The notes beneath the pieces were generated by a model. That model did not search any database. It was not told the DNA's origin and was given only the letters and a program-made list of their open reading frames with translations. A program made the position numbers and the translations under genes. Shown here piece by piece: positions 8,866 through 18,309 of a stretch of DNA of 64,000 nt. Origin of the DNA: Elstera sp043721315 (GTDB taxonomy: Bacteria; Pseudomonadota; Alphaproteobacteria; Elsterales; Elsteraceae). Each line of letters opens with the position of its first letter. Position 1 is the first letter of the stretch. The DNA lies in NCBI GenBank assembly GCA_043721315.1, contig JAYSQZ010000036.1, positions 17,652 through 81,651 on the forward strand, written 5' to 3'.

Positions 8866-9222
8866 ATGTCGCTCGGCACTCGGCTTTATACGTGGCGGAA
8901 CGGTGAATTGGTCGGCGAAGACGAATTCGGCAACCGCTATTATCGCGAGAAAAAAGTAGCGTCGGTGCGCGATTCAAAGCGCTGGGTGCTCTACAAAGGC
9001 GAACCCGAAGCCTCGAAAGTGCCGCCGCAGTGGCACCGCTGGTTGCATAAAACGACCGATGACGTGCCGTTGAAGAACGCGCCCGTTCGCCCGTGGCAAA
9101 AGCCGCATCTGCCGAACCTTACGGGGACAGAGCTTGCCTATCGCCCGCCGGGTCACGCGCTGGCCGGCAATCGTCGCGATAAGGCGACCGGTGATTACGA
9201 AGCCTGGAAGCCGGAAGACTGA
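8866..9222 (+). CDS. Complex I accessory subunit NDUFA12/B17.2 family
   Basis: 118 aa homologue of mitochondrial NDUFA12, a supernumerary subunit on the peripheral arm of NADH:ubiquinone oxidoreductase that alphaproteobacterial complex I also carries. Visible family motifs: GEDEFGNRYYREKK, RWVLYKGEPEASKVPPQWHRWLH near the middle, and KPHLPNLTGTELAY with a C-terminal YEAWKPED. Basic, soluble, no signal peptide. As in many alphaproteobacteria it lies away from the nuo operon and next to mlaD and a DUF2155 gene, separated from mlaD by 30 bases. Confidence 0.93.
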   Translation: MSLGTRLYTWRNGELVGEDEFGNRYYREKKVASVRDSKRWVLYKGEPEASKVPPQWHRWLHKTTDDVPLKNAPVRPWQKPHLPNLTGTELAYRPPGHALAGNRRDKATGDYEAWKPED

Positions 9223-9252
9223 GTTTAAGTTAAGCAAAGGGATAGCGCGGTT

Positions 9253-9729
9253 ATGCAGCGGAATGTCATGGAAACCTTGGTCGGGGCCTTCGTGCTTGTC
9301 GTGGCCCTTGCGTTCGGCTGGTACGCCTATTCCACAACCTCGATTCGGGGTGCGCGCGGGGCGTATGAATTGTCTGCACGGTTCGACCGGGCGGACGGGC
9401 TTGCCATCGGCACCGATGTGCGGGTAAGCGGCATTAAAGTTGGCTCCGTCACGGCGATTACTCTCGATCCGGCCACTTTCTTCGCCCAGGTGCGCTTTGC
9501 CTTACGGTCAGACGTGAAACTGCCCGAAGATACCGTGGCAGAAATCGCCGCCGAAGGGTTGCTGGGGGGGCGCTATCTTAATATCAACCCTGGTAATGCC
9601 GACCGTGTTTTAGCAGCGGGCGAGGCCATAAAATTCACTAAATCTTCGGCGGATTTCTTGCAGATGATCGGCAAATTCCTGTTCTCCGCCACTGAGGATA
9701 AATCGAAAGCGGGCGCGCCCCAACCGTGA
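9253..9729 (+). CDS. mlaD: MlaD-family phospholipid transport protein (single MCE domain)
   Basis: 158 aa. One N-terminal membrane anchor (about residues 6-25), then a single MCE domain from about residue 37 (YELSARFDRADGLAIGTDVRVSGIKVG) to about 115 (EGLLGGRYLNINPG). MlaD forms a hexameric ring in the inner membrane that ferries phospholipid between the MlaFEB transporter and MlaC. The rest of the mla operon is not in this window, although the small C-terminal tail matches the short MlaD type. GTG start of the next gene overlaps its TGA stop, pointing to translational coupling. Confidence 0.88.
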   Translation: MQRNVMETLVGAFVLVVALAFGWYAYSTTSIRGARGAYELSARFDRADGLAIGTDVRVSGIKVGSVTAITLDPATFFAQVRFALRSDVKLPEDTVAEIAAEGLLGGRYLNINPGNADRVLAAGEAIKFTKSSADFLQMIGKFLFSATEDKSKAGAPQP

Positions 9730-10226
9730 GGCTCGGTCTTTTTTTGACGCTGACGGGTTTGGTGCTGGCCTCGGGCGCGGCGCTCGCACAGCAGGCTTCG
9801 CCGCGCCCGCCAGTCGCCCAATCGCCTGTCCAGTCGCCTGCCCCGCAAACTCTGCCACAACCAACACCGCCGCCCGCAAAGCCCGTGGCCGTGTTGCAAG
9901 GGCTGGATAAGGTAACCGCGCGCGTCTCCAAACTCACGGTTCCGGTTGGGGAGGCGGCCACTTTCGGCAGCCTTACCATCCATATAGAGGCTTGCATCAA
10001 GCGCCCACCGGAAGAGCCGCCGGAGAATGCCGCGTTTTTGCGGATCATTGATCGTCCTGTGCAATCGACCGCGCCGCAGAAAGCCACCGCTGTACCCAGC
10101 GATCCTTTCGTCGCGGGGGGCGACCGCGTGATTTTCTCTGGTTGGATGTTTGCCTCCTCCCCGGCGCTGCACCCGCTGGAGCATCCGGTCTTCGATATTA
10201 TCCTGCTGGACTGCCGCGCGCGTTAG
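9726..10226 (+). CDS. Periplasmic DUF2155 protein
   Basis: 166 aa. Signal peptide of about 22 residues (LFLTLTGLVLASGAALAQ), a Pro/Gln-rich linker (about 23-60), then the DUF2155 domain: KVTARVSKLTVPVGEAATFGSL, the CIKRPPEEPPENAAFL block and WMFASSPALHPLEHPVFDIILLDC. The two Cys in the domain (CIKRP and the C-terminal LLDC) are candidates for a disulfide. Function is not established for the family; it is almost confined to alphaproteobacteria and commonly follows NDUFA12 and mlaD. GTG start overlaps the mlaD stop by the GTGA arrangement. Confidence 0.85.
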   Translation: MRLGLFLTLTGLVLASGAALAQQASPRPPVAQSPVQSPAPQTLPQPTPPPAKPVAVLQGLDKVTARVSKLTVPVGEAATFGSLTIHIEACIKRPPEEPPENAAFLRIIDRPVQSTAPQKATAVPSDPFVAGGDRVIFSGWMFASSPALHPLEHPVFDIILLDCRAR

Positions 10227-10255
10227 AGTCCGACATTAACCTGGGAATATGTTTG

Positions 10256-12343
10256 ATGCTTCGCCAAAGCGCGTTTCCGCCCCCGCCCGTTGCGGCCCCA
10301 AAAGCCTTCACTCATGCCGATGGCCGGGCCGATGCTTGGGCGTGGTTGCGGGATCCGGGCTATCCCGACGTGACCGATCCCGAGATTCTCGGCTATCTTG
10401 CGGCTGAAAACGCTTATGTGGAAACTGTGCTGGGCGGCACGCACGACCTGCGCCCGGCCCTCCTGGCCGAGTTGAAAAGCCGGATCATCGAGGACGAACG
10501 CACGCCACCCGAGTGGGAACACGGTGTTTGGCTATGGGCGCGGTATCAGCCGGGGCAGCAATATCTTCAGACCTGCCTTGCCGCCTCGCTGGAGGATGCA
10601 AAGGCCAATCGCGGCACGGTGATCTTCGACCAGAACGCGCGGGCGGCGGGCAAGGCATATTATGCCTTGCGTGGACTCGAACTCTCCCCCGACCGGAATG
10701 TGCTTGCCGTCTTGGAGGATACCGACGGCTCGGAACGGCTGGTGCTGCGGGTGAAAGATTTGGCCAGTGGTGACTTCCTGCCGCTCGAAATTGCAGACTG
10801 CACCTATGGGCTGGAATGGTCTGCCGATAGCCGCCGGATTTTCTACGTCAAGCAAGACGCGCAGCAGCGCCCACGCTGGGTTTATGCCCACACGCTTGGC
10901 AGCGATCCCGCGACCGATACGCTGATCTACCATGAGGCGGACCCGAGCTTTTATCTCAGCATCGGGCGCGGGGCGAGCGGGCGGTATTTGATGATTGATG
11001 CCGCGCAGAAAACCTGCTCGGAGCAGTGGATTTTGCCGCTGGAGGGGGCGGGCGTGCAGCCGCGTTGCCTGAACCCGCGCCGGGCTAATCATGAATACAG
11101 TGCCTTCGATCGCAACGGCGAATGGTTGATTCTCACCAATGACACACACCCGAACTTCCGTGTTGTGCGCGCGCCGCTGGACCGTTCGGGGGAAGCCGAT
11201 TGGCAGGAAGTTATCCCCCCCTCCGAGACGGTTTGCATTGAAGGGGTGAGCGGTGCCGCGCATTTCTGGTGTGTGACGGAGCGGACGGATGAAGCGCGCA
11301 AGCGCGTGCGAATTATCACCGCCGGGCAGGAGAGCGACGCCGGGGCGCAGGAAGTAACCTTCCCCGATGCCGCCTATGCCCTGTGGGTTTTGCCGGGATA
11401 TGACTGGCAGCGCCGGACGTTGCGATTGCAGTATGAAACGCTCGCGCGCCCTAAAACCTATTTTGATTATCACGTCGGCAGCAAGCGCCTGGAAATCGTT
11501 CAGCAGACCGAGATTCCGGGCGGGCATGATCCCGACGCTTATCGTGTCGAGCGGCTTTGGGCAACAGCGCCCGATGGCGTGCGGGTGCCGTTGTCTGTCG
11601 TGCGCCGCAAGGATGTGCCGCTGGACGGCACGGCCCCGGCGCTGCTGTACGGCTACGGCTCTTACGGTGCCAGCATGGATGCCGCCTTCAGCCCTAACCG
11701 CCTTAGCCTGCTGAACCGGGGCTTCGTCTATGCCATCGCCCATATTCGCGGCGGGGAGGAGCGGGGACGACGCTGGTATGAAGACGGTAAGTTTCTGAAA
11801 AAGAAGAATAGTTTTACCGACTTCATCGCGGTGGGTGAACATTTGAGTGCAGAAGGCTATGCCCAGAAAGGCCGCATCGCCTGCATGGGCGGCAGCGCGG
11901 GCGGCTTGTTGATGGGGGCCGTTCTTAATTTGCGCCCGGACCTTTGGGGCGCGTCGGTGGCCCAGGTGCCGTTCGTCGATGTACTCTCGACGATGCTGGA
12001 CGACAGCCTACCGCTGACCGCGTTTGAGTATGAGGAGTGGGGCAATCCTGCCGATCCGGCCTATTACGCCTATATGCAGAGCTATAGCCCCTACGATCAG
12101 GTATCGGCGCAGCCTTATCCGCCGCTTCTTATCACGGCTGGGTTGAGTGATCCGCGCGTCACCTATTGGGAACCCGCGAAATGGGCCGCCAAACTCCGCG
12201 CCACCAAAACCGGCGATGCGGCTTTGCTGTTGCGAACGGAAATGACGGCGGGGCATGGCGGCGCATCGGGCCGCTATAAGGCGCTAGATGAAATCGCCGA
12301 AACCTACGCCTTCCTATTGGCGGCGTTGGCCGTAGGGGGCTGA
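10256..12343 (+). CDS. ptrB: Oligopeptidase B-like S9A serine peptidase
   Basis: About 695 aa prolyl-oligopeptidase-family enzyme that cuts peptides (oligopeptidase B: after Arg/Lys). N-terminal seven-bladed propeller (about 75-410), C-terminal alpha/beta hydrolase with the triad visible: Ser547 in GGSAGG, Asp632 in GLSDPRVTYWEPAKW, His667 in GHGGASGR. The IRGGEERGRRWYEDGK and KKNSFTDFIA blocks are family signatures. I start at ATG 10256 because homologues begin about there; the open frame runs back to 10142 inside the previous gene. No signal peptide, so cytosolic. Confidence 0.9.
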   Translation: MLRQSAFPPPPVAAPKAFTHADGRADAWAWLRDPGYPDVTDPEILGYLAAENAYVETVLGGTHDLRPALLAELKSRIIEDERTPPEWEHGVWLWARYQPGQQYLQTCLAASLEDAKANRGTVIFDQNARAAGKAYYALRGLELSPDRNVLAVLEDTDGSERLVLRVKDLASGDFLPLEIADCTYGLEWSADSRRIFYVKQDAQQRPRWVYAHTLGSDPATDTLIYHEADPSFYLSIGRGASGRYLMIDAAQKTCSEQWILPLEGAGVQPRCLNPRRANHEYSAFDRNGEWLILTNDTHPNFRVVRAPLDRSGEADWQEVIPPSETVCIEGVSGAAHFWCVTERTDEARKRVRIITAGQESDAGAQEVTFPDAAYALWVLPGYDWQRRTLRLQYETLARPKTYFDYHVGSKRLEIVQQTEIPGGHDPDAYRVERLWATAPDGVRVPLSVVRRKDVPLDGTAPALLYGYGSYGASMDAAFSPNRLSLLNRGFVYAIAHIRGGEERGRRWYEDGKFLKKKNSFTDFIAVGEHLSAEGYAQKGRIACMGGSAGGLLMGAVLNLRPDLWGASVAQVPFVDVLSTMLDDSLPLTAFEYEEWGNPADPAYYAYMQSYSPYDQVSAQPYPPLLITAGLSDPRVTYWEPAKWAAKLRATKTGDAALLLRTEMTAGHGGASGRYKALDEIAETYAFLLAALAVGG

Positions 12344-12550
12344 TGCCCGTTGGCGAGGGCAGCCTTTAGGCAGCGCGCTTGCGGTAATTTGAACGCAGGT
12401 GCGGTAAAGTCACCCCTCGCAGCTAGTTTTGTGCAATTATCAATCGTTTCGTACTTGCGTCTCTTGTCATAATGATCTTGCCGGGTTGTTTGCGGAGGGC
12501 CAGACTAAAAATAGCGCGAACCGCAGAACGCCACCGCGAGGGGTTAGACC
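12344..12550. other. Intergenic region before phaZ
   Basis: About 207 bases between the peptidase and PHB depolymerase genes. It becomes AT-richer around 12425-12480 (TTTTGTGCAATTATC, then TCATAATGATC), which probably holds the phaZ promoter, but I cannot fix -35/-10 boxes. No clear terminator or repeat seen. Confidence 0.4.
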
Positions 12551-13771
12551 ATGTTTTTGTATCAGGCTTATAACGCTCAACAGGCTGCAATGGAGCCGAT
12601 GCGCTGGTTTGCCAACGAAGTTCGGACCTTTGCCGGACGCTCCGGTCTAAACCCCACTCTGTCGAACCCGATGATGGATGCGTTTACCGCTGCCTGCGAC
12701 GTGGTGGCCGATGCCAAACCGCTGCACGACCGCCCCGATTACGGCATTCGTACCACGCTGGTCGATGGGCATCTGGTGCCGGTCGAAGAAGAGATTGTGG
12801 TGCGGAAGCCGTTCTGCGATCTGCTGCACTTCAAAAAGCCCGGCGTGACGGGGTTGCCCCGCGTGATCGTGTTCGCGCCAATGTCTGGCCATTTCTCCAC
12901 GCTGCTGCGCGGCACGGTGGAAGCCTTGTTGCCCCACCACGACGTGTATATCACCGACTGGGTGAACGCCCGCAATGTGCCGCTGTGGCAGGGCCACTTC
13001 GGGCTGGATGCGTTTATAGATTATTGTATCGAGTTCCTACGTCATCTCGGCTCGGACGTAACCGCGATTGCCGTTTGCCAGCCTGCCGTGCCGCTGTTGG
13101 TGGCCGTATCGGCCTTGGCGCAGATGAATGATCCGGCGCAGCCGCGCGCGATGGTGCTCATGGGCGGGCCGCTCGACACCCGCGTTAGCCCCACCAAGAT
13201 CAACGAGTTCGCCCAGTCGAGTTCGATTGAAGCCATCAAGCAAATGGTTATCACCCACGTACCGCCCCCCTACGCGGGCATGATGCGGGCGGTGTATCCA
13301 GGTTTCTTGCAGCTTTCGGGCTTCATGAGCATGAACATTGGTCGCCACGTTCGTGCTCATCTCGATATGTTCCGTAATCTGGTTAAGGGCGACGGCGAAA
13401 GCGTGACCTCGACCAAGAAGTTCTACAAAGAATACCTAACGGTGATGGACATGCCGGCAGATTTCTATCTGCAAACACTGCAAACCGTGTTTCAGGATTA
13501 CGATTTGCCGAATGGTAAGTTCAAATATCGCGACATGCTCATCACGCCAGCGGCGATTGAAAAAACCGCGCTGATGACCGTGGAAGGCGCTGACGACGAT
13601 ATTTGCGGCCCCGGCCAAACCCAAGCCGCACATATGTTGTGCAGTGGTATCCCAGCGGAACGGCGTATTGATTACGTGCAACAAGGCGTTGGCCATTACG
13701 GGGTGTTCAACGGGCGTAAGTTCCGTGAACAGATTCTGCCGCGCATTGCCGGGTTTATTAAGACGGCTTAG
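12551..13771 (+). CDS. phaZ: Intracellular poly(3-hydroxybutyrate) depolymerase
   Basis: 406 aa PHB_depo_C family enzyme, begins MFLYQAYNAQQAAMEPMRWFA as in the PhaZa1/PhaZ type of rhizobia and Ralstonia. An alpha/beta hydrolase whose nucleophile is Cys rather than Ser: VCQPAVP with Cys176. The acid and base are expected near DDDICGPGQTQAAH and GVGHYGVFNGRKF at the C-terminus. It mobilises stored PHB granules, releasing hydroxybutyrate oligomers or CoA thioesters. The phasin gene at 51225 and the thiolase at 55131 belong to the same storage economy. Its 3' end overlaps the convergent gene by 14 bases. Confidence 0.93.
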   Translation: MFLYQAYNAQQAAMEPMRWFANEVRTFAGRSGLNPTLSNPMMDAFTAACDVVADAKPLHDRPDYGIRTTLVDGHLVPVEEEIVVRKPFCDLLHFKKPGVTGLPRVIVFAPMSGHFSTLLRGTVEALLPHHDVYITDWVNARNVPLWQGHFGLDAFIDYCIEFLRHLGSDVTAIAVCQPAVPLLVAVSALAQMNDPAQPRAMVLMGGPLDTRVSPTKINEFAQSSSIEAIKQMVITHVPPPYAGMMRAVYPGFLQLSGFMSMNIGRHVRAHLDMFRNLVKGDGESVTSTKKFYKEYLTVMDMPADFYLQTLQTVFQDYDLPNGKFKYRDMLITPAAIEKTALMTVEGADDDICGPGQTQAAHMLCSGIPAERRIDYVQQGVGHYGVFNGRKFREQILPRIAGFIKTA

Positions 13772-15242
13772 GCCCATACAGCGTTAAATCGAACGGTACC
13801 GCCCTGGCTAATGGCAGCGGGCGGATCGCCAGAGTGATACGCGCGAGCGGCACCAAGCTGCCCTCGGCCCGGCCTGCGGCAAGAGCGGGGGCACGGGCGA
13901 GGGTTGCTTCGGCAATATCGGTTTGCACGAGGGCGTAGGTTGCGCGGAAGTTCGGATCGCGCAGCGCTAAAGGCTCAAACACGCTCACTTGCGGCGGCGA
14001 CCAGGAGGGCAGGGCGTGCAGAAACGCCCGTTCGGGGAAATCCCGGCGCAACGCCAGCCACGCTCGTTGATCGGCAGCGATAACACCCGGTTGGGTTAGA
14101 TAGGGTTTCAGCAGCGGCCCCAGCGCCGCGCCATCGCGCCCCTCGGCTTGTAGAACCCCAACACTGCCCATTAACCCAAGCATCGCGGTGGCGGCCAACG
14201 CTCCCCCAGCAAGGCCAAGGCGGGCGACAGGCTTCATCCAGTCTTTGCGGCTCGCCCAGACGGCGGCAAGGCAGAGCGCCAGCGCCACCGACAGCCCAAG
14301 CAGGCGCGGATTGAACGGATAGAGCAGGGCGGGCAGCATTAGCAACAGCACCACCCCGGCCCAGGCCCGCGCCTCCCTCCGCAGCAAGGCGAGCAGGAGC
14401 ACGGCGAAAAGCGCCAAACTTTCGGGCAGGGTTTCCCGCTGCCCCTGCCAAAAGCCGGGATCGGCAAAGCGGCTCAGGAGTTCCGCCGTGCCATAATGCG
14501 CGGCCCCGTTGGTGAGAACCTGCGCGGTAAACTCCGCCGGATAACGCCCGATGTAGAGCAGGAACGGCGCAATCGCCAGCGTAAATCCCAGCGCGGTCCA
14601 AAGGATCACGCGGCGGTTGGGCGATGTTGGGAACAGCCGCAGCAGCCCCGTTTCGATCAGCAGCGCGGCAAGGCCAACAAAGGGCGCGGTGGGGTAATAG
14701 GCCAGCCCGGCTACTCCCACCAATACCCCGCGCCCAAGGGCCGCCGCCCGGCCCGCGACGGGGACTAGCGCTAAAAATCCCAAAAACGCCACCAGAACCG
14801 CGCCTTCATAGCGCACATACAGCGCGCCCCGCAGAATGGTTTGCGCGCCGAAAACCGTGAGCGCCGCCAACCCCGCCGCGTTCGGCGTGGCACCAGCCCG
14901 CCGGGCGACGCCATAAACGAGGACCGAGGCCAGCATCATCATCAGCACGCTCGGCGCGCCCACAGCCGCCGCCGTTAGCCCGCCAACCCAAAGGGCAAGG
15001 GTTTGCAAGAGCATAACGATGGGCGGCAGAAAATCGGCGGTGGCACTGCCCACCCCATCGGCGTGAATCAGCCGCTTCGGCGTTCCGGTCTGAAGGAGTT
15101 GATAAGCGCTTTCGGTGAACCAAATTTCGTCGCCGGTCAGGGCTGCCGGATAAAGCCCAGCGCGCAGGATCAGGACGATCAGCGCAACCCCCCAGGCCGC
15201 CCACAGCCACAGCGGCACCCGTGCAAAAGAGGAGATCGGCAT
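13758..15242 (-). CDS. Polytopic membrane protein, probable GT39/ArnT-like glycosyltransferase
   Basis: About 494 aa with some ten to twelve hydrophobic segments. The first outer loop has GDEIWF, the Asp-Glu pair typical of GT-C enzymes that use polyprenyl-phosphate sugars, and this is the main reason for the call. Homology across the rest is not obvious, so the donor and acceptor are unknown. I take ATG 15242 (MPISSF); an upstream TTG at 15293 would add a Ser-Gln-Thr-Leu repeat from the 12-bp tandem near 15253-15278 and overlap the preceding gene. The 3' end overlaps phaZ convergently by 14 bases. Confidence 0.65.
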   Translation of the reverse strand: MPISSFARVPLWLWAAWGVALIVLILRAGLYPAALTGDEIWFTESAYQLLQTGTPKRLIHADGVGSATADFLPPIVMLLQTLALWVGGLTAAAVGAPSVLMMMLASVLVYGVARRAGATPNAAGLAALTVFGAQTILRGALYVRYEGAVLVAFLGFLALVPVAGRAAALGRGVLVGVAGLAYYPTAPFVGLAALLIETGLLRLFPTSPNRRVILWTALGFTLAIAPFLLYIGRYPAEFTAQVLTNGAAHYGTAELLSRFADPGFWQGQRETLPESLALFAVLLLALLRREARAWAGVVLLLMLPALLYPFNPRLLGLSVALALCLAAVWASRKDWMKPVARLGLAGGALAATAMLGLMGSVGVLQAEGRDGAALGPLLKPYLTQPGVIAADQRAWLALRRDFPERAFLHALPSWSPPQVSVFEPLALRDPNFRATYALVQTDIAEATLARAPALAAGRAEGSLVPLARITLAIRPLPLARAVPFDLTLYGPKPS

Positions 15243-15268
15243 AGGGTTTAACTGGCTCAAGGTTTGGC

Positions 15269-16378
15269 TCAAGGTTTGGGGGGCGCAAGCCAACCGGGAA
15301 AGAAACGCTTCAGCAGTTTATAAGCGGGCGGCACCAACAGCACCACTATCGTAATCCGCACGACATGGTGAGCGGCCACATAGGCGGTATCGCCGCCGAG
15401 ATAGAGGGCGATCAGGCTCATTTCGGCAAGACCGCCCGGCGCGAAGGCCAAAATGGCCGAGGTGAGCGGCAGGCCGGTGGTGGCATGAACGATCCAGGCG
15501 ACGATGAGGCAAATGAGCAGCATCAACACGGTCAACCCGAAGGCCATGACGAACGTGCGCCCGAAAAACTGCGTTGGCGTATTGCGAAACCGCGCCCCCA
15601 AACTCGCGCCGATAATCGTTTGCGCCAGGGCGATGAGAAGGGCAGGGGGGGCGGATTGGGTCAATCCCCCCAAATGAACCGCCGCCGACAGCAGCATCGA
15701 GCCCGTGAGTTGTGGGGCGGGCAGGCGGCAGAGCCGGGCAAAGGGCGTACCGCAGAGGGCGCAGACTCCGAGAAGCACCATATCCACCAGCGGTGGCCAC
15801 GCGGCGAGGGACAGGCTGATGGGGGGGCTGACATAGCCCGTGGTAAAGCGAAACCAGATGGGGAGAATAAGAACGGTAAGAACGATCCGCAGGGCGTGCA
15901 GCAGCGATAAGCGGCGCTCGTCTCCCCCTTCTATCCCGCCGATCATAGTCATTTCTGTCAGACCGCCCGGCACCGAGGCGAAGTAGGCGGTGATCCGGTC
16001 CAGCCCGGCCCAGCGTTGCATCACCACTTTCCCGGCCCAAACGGTTATGGCAATCAACGGGATGAGCCAGAGCAGCGAGACCGCCCACGCTCCCATCTGG
16101 TGCAGCATGTTGGGGGTGAAGGCACTGCCCAGCAGTACGCCGAGAATCGAGATCATCACAGACCGCAAGCGCGGCGCGGCCTGCACGGGCGCGCCCGCAA
16201 TCGCCGCCACGGTCACGGCCACCAGCGCGCCGATCATAAACGCCAGCGGAAAATGCAGTAGGTAGAACAGCACGCCCCCGGCAAAGCCGAGACAGAGGGT
16301 AAAGCCGATCCGGGTGGCCGTCTTGCGCCGCGTTTGCGGCGGGTGGGGGTCACTCAGCGGCGGGGGGGGGTCAACCAT
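15269..16378 (-). CDS. AbrB-family (PF05145) integral membrane protein
   Basis: About 369 aa with two copies of a hydrophobic module: GGVLFYLLHFPLAFMIGAL near the N-terminus and GLPLTSAILAFAPGGLAEMS in the second half, each followed by PGG(L)(T/A)EM(T/S) (VPGGLTEMTMIGG; APGGLAEMSLIAL). This duplicated pattern defines the family once called AbrB duplication or putative ammonia monooxygenase. Transport of a small molecule is suspected, but no substrate is established. ATG 16378 has AGGA seven bases upstream; an in-frame TTG at 16414 is less likely. Downstream GT-C-like gene follows after 26 bases. Confidence 0.82.
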   Translation of the reverse strand: MVDPPPPLSDPHPPQTRRKTATRIGFTLCLGFAGGVLFYLLHFPLAFMIGALVAVTVAAIAGAPVQAAPRLRSVMISILGVLLGSAFTPNMLHQMGAWAVSLLWLIPLIAITVWAGKVVMQRWAGLDRITAYFASVPGGLTEMTMIGGIEGGDERRLSLLHALRIVLTVLILPIWFRFTTGYVSPPISLSLAAWPPLVDMVLLGVCALCGTPFARLCRLPAPQLTGSMLLSAAVHLGGLTQSAPPALLIALAQTIIGASLGARFRNTPTQFFGRTFVMAFGLTVLMLLICLIVAWIVHATTGLPLTSAILAFAPGGLAEMSLIALYLGGDTAYVAAHHVVRITIVVLLVPPAYKLLKRFFPGWLAPPKP

Positions 16379-16433
16379 AAGGCTATCCTGGCACGGCAGG
16401 GGGCGGCTGACCAATTCCCAAGCTGCACAGCCG

Positions 16434-17222
16434 CTATGGCAGGAACTGTTCCTTCAGAATCCGCTCTTCCAGCGTGTGATCCGGGTCGAACAGCAGGGTC
16501 AGGCCGAGGCTGCGGTCTTCATGCGCCTCCACTTTCACCACATCGCGCACTTCGGTATAATCCGCGACAGCGCTAACGGGGCGCTTATCGGCGTCTAAAA
16601 CCTCGAAGCTGACCGAAACGGTATGGGGCAGCAACGCGCCACGCCAGCGCCGGGGCCGGAACGGGCTAATCGGCGTGAGGGCCAGCACGCCCGCGCCGAG
16701 CGGCACAATCGGCCCGTGGGCGGACAGATTATAGGCCGTGCTGCCAGCGGGGGTTGAGATAAGCAGCCCGTCGCAAATCAACTCCTCCATCCGCTCGACG
16801 CCATCAATCAGAATCCGCAGTTTCGCCGCTTGCCGAGTTTGGCGCAGCAGCGAGACTTCGTTAATGGCAAGGGCATCGCGCACGCTGCCGTCGCGCCGGG
16901 TTGCCCGCATTCGCAAGGGGTGCAGCGTGACGCGCTGGGCAGCGGCAACCCGTTCTTGCAAGCCATCCTCGTTATACTCGTTCAGCAGAAAACCAACGGA
17001 ACCCCGGTTCATCCCATAAATCGGCATCCCGCGATCCAGGTGGCTGTGCAGGGTTTCGAGCATAAGCCCGTCGCCGCCCAAGGCCACCACGACATCGGCT
17101 TCCCACGGGTCCGCCTGCCCATAGCGGGCGGTGAGGCGGGCGAGGGCCTCTTGCGCGGGTTCTGCATCGGAGGCCACGAAGGCGAGCTTCAGCGGGCCGT
17201 GGGGCGAGAAGGGGAATGTCAT
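16434..17222 (-). CDS. nadK: NAD kinase
   Basis: 262 aa. Phosphorylates NAD to NADP with ATP (or polyphosphate); cytosolic and essential in most bacteria. Seen: GGDG (residues 49-52, catalytic Asp51), MNRGSVGFLLNEY, the Leu/Arg-rich EVSLLRQ-equivalent segment, and DGLLISTPAGSTAYNLSAHGPI with LTPISPF. Length and motif order match the short alphaproteobacterial type. It lies 8 bases downstream of moaA on the same strand, so the two probably share a transcript. Confidence 0.95.
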   Translation of the reverse strand: MTFPFSPHGPLKLAFVASDAEPAQEALARLTARYGQADPWEADVVVALGGDGLMLETLHSHLDRGMPIYGMNRGSVGFLLNEYNEDGLQERVAAAQRVTLHPLRMRATRRDGSVRDALAINEVSLLRQTRQAAKLRILIDGVERMEELICDGLLISTPAGSTAYNLSAHGPIVPLGAGVLALTPISPFRPRRWRGALLPHTVSVSFEVLDADKRPVSAVADYTEVRDVVKVEAHEDRSLGLTLLFDPDHTLEERILKEQFLP

Positions 17223-17230
17223 AGGAAGGA

Positions 17231-18256
17231 TCAGCCGCCCGTTACGCTCATGTGCCGAGGCACGGCGGGGGCCGTGTGGGTTCGGTCGATAATGAAATCA
17301 TGGCCCTTGGGCTTGCGCGCAATCGCCGCCCGGATTGCCGCGATCACCTCGGCATCGCTGCGCCCATCGCGCAACGGTACCCGCAAATCGGCAGCATCCT
17401 CCTGCCCTAAACACATGTACAGCGTGCCCGTGCAGGTGAGGCGCACGCGGTTGCAGCTTTCGCAGAAATTATGCGTGAGCGGGGTGATGAACCCTAAGCG
17501 CTGCCCAGTTTCCGCCACCTGCCAATAGCGGGCAGGGCCGCCGGTTTGGTAGCTGGTTTCGGTAAGGGTCCATCGCTGCATCAAATCGGCGCGTACTTGG
17601 GCGAGTGGCAGGTACTGGTCCAGCCGAGCCTCGCCGCCAATGTCGCCCATCGGCATAACCTCGATGAACACCAGATCGAAACCTTCCTCGCCGCACCAAG
17701 CAATCAGCCGATCGAACTCGTCCTCGTTCACGCCCTTGAGCGCGACGGCATTGATTTTAACGGCCAGCCCCGCCGCTTTCGCAGCCGCCAGCCCATCGAG
17801 AACCGGGCCGAGCTTGCCCCAGCGGGTGAGGGCCGTGAATTTATCGGCATCCAGCGTATCGAGCGACACATTGAGGCGCTTCACCCCCGCCTTCGCCAGG
17901 CTTTCGGCATATTTGCCCAACTGCGAGCCGTTGGTGGTGAGGGTGAGTTCGTCCAGCCCCCCGCCGAGGCGGCTGCCCAAGCGTTCGATAAGCTGCATCA
18001 CATTCCGCCGAACCAGTGGCTCGCCCCCGGTAAGGCGGATTTTGCGTGTGCCAAGGGCGATGAACGCCGCTGCCAGCCGCTCTAGCTCTTCCAGAGTCAG
18101 CAGGTCGGCTTTCGGCAGAAAGCTCATATCTTCGGACATGCAATAGACGCAGCGAAAATCGCAACGATCTGTTACGGAAATGCGAAGATACGAAATCGTT
18201 CGCCCAAACGGGTCGATAAGCGGGGTCGGGCCGGAGCGGTGAGCAGCATCAAGCAT
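17231..18256 (-). CDS. moaA: GTP 3',8-cyclase (molybdenum cofactor step 1)
   Basis: About 342 aa radical-SAM enzyme converting GTP to the cyclic precursor of pyranopterin with MoaC. N-terminal cluster CDFRCVYC (CxxxCxxC), TGGEPLVRRN, and the C-terminal second cluster CESCNRVRLTCTGTLYMC; the protein ends in the conserved Gly-Gly. The frame stays open upstream into the divergent mobA gene, so I use ATG 18256 (MLDAAH), which gives the family length. Divergent from mobA with a short intergenic region that must carry both promoters. Confidence 0.95.
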   Translation of the reverse strand: MLDAAHRSGPTPLIDPFGRTISYLRISVTDRCDFRCVYCMSEDMSFLPKADLLTLEELERLAAAFIALGTRKIRLTGGEPLVRRNVMQLIERLGSRLGGGLDELTLTTNGSQLGKYAESLAKAGVKRLNVSLDTLDADKFTALTRWGKLGPVLDGLAAAKAAGLAVKINAVALKGVNEDEFDRLIAWCGEEGFDLVFIEVMPMGDIGGEARLDQYLPLAQVRADLMQRWTLTETSYQTGGPARYWQVAETGQRLGFITPLTHNFCESCNRVRLTCTGTLYMCLGQEDAADLRVPLRDGRSDAEVIAAIRAAIARKPKGHDFIIDRTHTAPAVPRHMSVTGG

Positions 18257-18309
18257 ATAAATACTATAGGGAGCCGGGCGGTAAGTTTCATGGGGAATCG
18301 GCAAACAAA

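Noticed and set aside
10532..11842. 436-codon open frame antisense to the oligopeptidase
   Set aside because: No motifs and no ribosome-binding site; the plus-strand frame has an intact catalytic triad.
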